Part shown: in pieces, positions 18,707-18,944 of the stretch
How positions within the stretch are numbered: position 1 is the stretch's first letter
How the letters are laid out: the number at the start of each line of letters is the position of its first letter
Source: Liolophura sinensis
Lineage: Eukaryota; Mollusca; Polyplacophora; Chitonida; Chitonidae
DNA: 18,944 nucleotides
Direction: 5' to 3'
Assembly (NCBI RefSeq): GCF_032854445.1
Contig: NW_027018520.1
Location: 1-18,944, forward strand
The notes under the pieces: model-generated
Seen by the model: only the letters and a program-made list of their open reading frames with translations
The model's database searches: none
What the model was told of the DNA's origin: nothing
Position numbers and translations under genes: made by a program

Positions 18707-18944
18707 TTTTGGATTTTTGCCTGGTCTTTTTGCGAATTGAAATCGGCTACATTAACTATGTACAATCGCGACTGGTCATTACTATATTTAACTTTTCATT
18801 ATAAGTTATGTGCCCTTCGGTAGCCCAGACGACGTCAAATCTTTGGGCCAAGCCCATTTAACTCACCAGCAGTTGTCTTACTTCTAAGTCGAAGACAAAC
18901 TCAATGTCTTTATCTACATGTAGAAAAAACCACACCATTTGTAT
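18707..18944 (+). repeat. Partial monomer M35, cut by window edge
   Basis: First 238 bp of a monomer. GCGAATTG head, private ATTTAACTTTT, and the CAGCAGTTGTC double change otherwise seen only in M14. The window ends within the TATA-like region. Confidence 0.92.

Larger units (their letters stand above)
1..18944 (+). repeat. Satellite DNA array, about 550-bp monomer, 34.4 copies
   Basis: The whole window is one uninterrupted head-to-tail array. The phrase TTTTGGATTTTTGCC (slightly damaged in a few copies) recurs at 1, 551, 1102, 1652, 2202 and so on to 18707, with spacings of 547-553 bp. All copies lie in the same orientation. Neighbouring monomers differ at roughly ten positions (about 98% identical by eye), and monomers five apart differ even less. 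There is no spacer, target-site duplication, terminal inverted repeat or reverse-transcriptase-like frame. Both window ends fall inside the array, so its boundaries are unseen. The length is close to three nucleosome repeats (3 x 183 bp), but I see no internal 183-bp subrepeat. The family is not one I recognise; a chromosomal location in heterochromatin is inference. Confidence 0.99.
15405..18944 (+). repeat. Irregular end block (M29-M35), HOR order lost
   Basis: The type order collapses here. Heads run GCGAATTG, TATTTTTTC, GCGAATTG, TATTTTTTC, TATTTTTTC, CCA(A)GGTC, GCGAATTG for M29-M35. The ACGTGG state, elsewhere confined to type 1, is present in three consecutive copies (M29, M30, M31). 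The indel load of this half means that some of the disorder could come from a mixed consensus rather than the genome. Confidence 0.7.

Noticed and set aside
129-18823. Dozens of open frames of 60-114 codons on both strands
   Set aside because: They recur every 550 bp because the satellite does. They overlap one another on both strands, change length with A-tract and error indels, vary mostly at amino-acid-changing positions, and show no domain or homologue I recognise.
1-18944. CRISPR array or bacterial repeat system
   Set aside because: The repeat unit is 550 bp with no variable spacers between short repeats, and no cas-like gene is present.
1-18944. Tandem 5S rRNA, snRNA or other RNA gene array (the unit length would fit)
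   Set aside because: I find no 5S internal control region, snRNA core motif or tRNA body in the monomer.
1-18944. Nested transposon or LTR tandem
   Set aside because: There is no terminal inverted repeat, LTR boundary, primer-binding site, polypurine tract, target-site duplication or polymerase-like frame in any copy.

Overview
The window is a single head-to-tail satellite DNA array. From the first base to the last, one monomer of about 550 bp (about 40% GC by my hand count of one copy) repeats in the same orientation: 34 complete copies (1-18706, mean 550.2 bp) plus a 238-bp partial copy at the right edge. No unique flanking DNA, transposon, RNA gene or credible protein gene is present, so the true array is longer than 18.9 kb. 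Tens of near-identical 550-bp monomers with a higher-order structure point to a eukaryotic nuclear genome, probably centromeric, pericentromeric, subtelomeric or sex-chromosome heterochromatin. I do not recognise the family and cannot name the organism. CpG is only mildly depleted (roughly 17-19 sites per monomer against about 22 expected), which argues against a typical heavily methylated vertebrate satellite.

Layout. I phase monomers at TTTTGGATTTTTGCC and call them M1 to M35. Diagnostic positions (M1 numbering) are the head at 13-35, then 85, 99, 107, 135, 200, 238-245, 282, 394, 417, 471-472, 481 and 548. They sort most copies into five types that follow one another as 1-2-3-4-5, giving a higher-order repeat (HOR) of five monomers, about 2.75 kb. 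Regular HOR stretches are 551-5503 (M2-M10), 7705-12658 (M15-M23) and 12659-15404 (M24-M28). Two stretches break the order with hybrid monomers: 5504-7704 (M11-M14) and 15405-18944 (M29-M35). Parts of these two resemble each other.

Within the monomer the clearest structure is a run of dyad symmetries at 138-150, 170-191, 208-219 and 255-284 (M1 coordinates), with a TATA-like box and an A8/A9 tract at 236-248, and further short dyads at 404-448. These recur in essentially every copy. Open frames of 60-114 codons recur only because the monomer recurs. The differences between monomer types mostly change the encoded residues, and the A-tract length shifts the frame, so I annotate no CDS.

Data quality. 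Left of about 9,850 the copies differ almost only by substitutions (about four indels). Right of it I count about 70 single-base indels, mostly private to one copy and often in homopolymers. This looks like a switch from polished to poorly corrected long-read sequence, so the right half should not be used for fine variant analysis without checking.
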